Of a stretch of DNA of 6,874 nt, positions 5,772 through 6,874 are shown in pieces. Location: assembly GCA_947631305.1 (NCBI GenBank), contig CANRKV010000082.1:1-6874 (forward strand), in the 5' to 3' direction. How positions within the stretch are numbered: the first letter of the stretch is position 1; each line of letters opens with the position of its first letter. The position numbers were made by a program, and so were the translations under genes. The notes under the pieces are model-generated. The model was given only the letters and a program-made list of their open reading frames with translations, was not told the origin of the DNA and did no database searches. This DNA is from an uncultured Jeotgalicoccus sp. (lineage in GTDB: Bacteria; Bacillota; Bacilli; Staphylococcales; Salinicoccaceae).

Positions 5772-6639
5772 GTGTCTTTAAGAAGAAAATCACAAAAAAT
5801 AAGAGTAATATTACATTCTCAGAAGCGAAGAAAATAGTATATGAACAAAAAGAATTAACTCAATCCAAAGTGACAGCGGACAACTATGTGAAAGTAATGA
5901 ACGAACTCATTTATTATTTTGATGATTGTGAAGTCAAAACAATAACAAAAGAAGATGCTTATGATTTTTTAGATTATTTGTTAAATGACAAGGTGCATTA
6001 CAGAGGAGACCCAAGACGAAGTGACAAGATAGGTTTAGCCCTCGAAGTGTGAACTCCTACTTAGCAATGTGTAAAGGCATTTATACAGTTCTAATAGAAC
6101 TAGGTTATCTAACTGAAGAGCATGATGTATTTAGAAGTATTGAACAGTTGAAATATCAAAAGAAGAAACCAAAAGTTATTAAAGCATCTGAATTGAAGAA
6201 GTTGGTTAAGACACTCGATAAGCGCTACTACACAGACTTGAGACTACTCACAGGCATTTATGTCATGTTGGAGAGTTATGGCAGGATAGGAGAGATTCTA
6301 GCACTTACAGAGGATGATGTAGATTTTGATAGAGGAATCATTACATTCAACGAGACTAAAAATAATTTATATAGAAGTGTTCCCGTCTCGAAAGAAACAA
6401 TGAAACTTATGAGTGAGTTATTGGAAATAAATAGAAAGAGTTTTCCTAGAAATCATAATAGATTCTTTTTGACGAACACGGGCAGGCTATTAAAGTATGG
6501 CTCATTAAAAAAAGCACTACTAACATCAGCACAGAGAGCAGGGGTTAAGCAGCATGTTACCTTCCATTACTTCAGGCATACAGCTGCAACTAATTTTATT
6601 AGACAAGGTGGCTCTATTAAAACATTGCAATATTACTTA
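5772..6639 (+). pseudogene. Tyrosine recombinase/integrase, broken by two frameshifts and truncated by an IS
   Basis: I start at GTG 5772, six bases after GGAGGTGG, giving VSLRRKSQK. This frame soon stops, but one extra A in the A-run at 5794-5799 joins it to NKSNITFSEAKK and onward through an N-terminal DNA-binding core domain. Near 6037 the frame breaks again: GIGL runs to a stop at 6050-6052, whereas one extra A after TTA would continue as SPRSVNSYLAMCKG in the frame of the catalytic domain. The rebuilt protein is about 290 residues. It contains the first catalytic Arg in SYGRIGE (codon 6283), a probable Lys in ETKNN (codon 6358) and the His-x-x-Arg box HYFRH (6565-6579). It ends at LQYYL, exactly before the expected Gly-His and the tyrosine nucleophile, where an IS begins. 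The gene is visibly more AT-rich than ackA, suggesting transfer. It cannot encode an active recombinase; the parent element is not identifiable. Confidence 0.85.
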
Positions 6640-6874
6640 TGGTATGTCAACAGAATATTAGACAGTTTTTATAGAAGTTTTCTTTATACTCCTTTGGCGT
6701 GAGATAATTCAATGCCCCATGGGGTCTAATATTGTTATACCAGTTTACATAGTCGAATAGTTCGATGTTTAACTGTTTCAATGATATAAAAGCATATTGG
6801 TTAATAAATTCAGTTTTCATCGCTTTGAACGTGGTTTCAGCCACAGCGTTGTCATAAGGACAGCCTTTCATACT
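6640..6874 (-). mobile_element. End of an IS3-family insertion sequence (cut by right edge)
   Basis: The left boundary is placed at TGG 6640, where integrase similarity stops after Leu of the Leu-Gly-His box. The bases TATGTCAAC (6643-6651) and ATTAGACAG (6657-6665) look like the terminal inverted repeat of IS3/IS150-type elements. TG at 6645 is an alternative exact end. This is the end downstream of the transposase gene; the other end, the target duplication and orfA lie outside the window. Confidence 0.7.
6647..6874 (-). CDS. IS3-family transposase OrfB, C-terminal 75 residues (cut by right edge)
   Basis: The frame enters from the right edge with Ser (6874-6872) and ends at TGA 6649-6647; the ATG at 6871 is internal, not the true start. 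MKGCPYDNAVAETTFKAMK carries the last catalytic acid of the DDE triad, the Glu in DNAVAE (codon 6838-6836), with the conserved Lys seven residues later. NWYNNIRPHGALNYLTPKEY is the typical end of IS3/IS150-group OrfB integrase-core domains. The protein would carry out cut-and-circularise transposition of the IS. The stop codon lies inside the presumed terminal repeat, which is common in compact IS3 elements. Intactness of the rest cannot be judged. Confidence 0.9.
   Translation of the reverse strand, partial: SMKGCPYDNAVAETTFKAMKTEFINQYAFISLKQLNIELFDYVNWYNNIRPHGALNYLTPKEYKENFYKNCLIFC

Noticed and set aside
5794..6040. Programmed frameshifting of the integrase
   Set aside because: Two shifts would be needed; the second site (GGTTTAGCCC) is not a slippery heptamer and shows no stimulatory structure. 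Together with the IS truncation, decay is simpler.
5612..6639. Attachment-site repeats flanking the integrase element
   Set aside because: No direct repeat pair is visible; the other element end lies outside the window, so no attachment site can be called.
1..6874. CRISPR array, tRNA, rRNA or riboswitch
   Set aside because: No spaced direct repeats, no tRNA-like cloverleaf and no recognised riboswitch core were seen in the intergenic stretches, all of which are shorter than about 210 bases.

Overview
The window looks like chromosomal DNA of a low-to-moderate GC Bacillales bacterium, most likely a Staphylococcaceae-type coccus (Jeotgalicoccus or Salinicoccus would fit, but genus is a guess). 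The reasons are the order nadK, sppA, RDD protein, ytxK, ackA, which resembles a conserved Bacillus/Staphylococcus neighbourhood, the strong AGGAGG-type ribosome binding sites, and an IS3-type transposase at the right edge.

Left part (1-933, minus strand): a NAD kinase followed after 15 bases by the first 40 codons of what is probably a cytidine deaminase-like gene, which runs off the left edge. Middle part (1138-5611, plus strand): a small membrane-anchored protein of a Bacillales family of unknown function with its own terminator; then sppA and its RDD-family partner (yteJ/sppI) in a tight two-gene operon; then, behind its own promoter and a 9-bp hairpin, the methyltransferase-like ytxK and acetate kinase ackA, only 7 bases apart.

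Right part (5612-6874): an AT-richer accessory region. It holds a CRP/Rex-like palindrome, a strong terminator-like hairpin that buries the ribosome binding site of an integrase gene, and the integrase itself. The integrase is a tyrosine recombinase broken by two apparent single-A losses and then cut off just before its Leu-Gly-His box by the end of an IS3-family element. That element's transposase is read on the minus strand and is cut by the right edge.

The core genes serve cofactor supply (NADP), envelope proteolysis and its control, and overflow acetate metabolism. I see no new defence or biosynthetic system. The most interesting signals are the start-site hairpin of the integrase, its two same-type frameshifts, the palindrome after ackA, and the promoter-plus-hairpin before ytxK.
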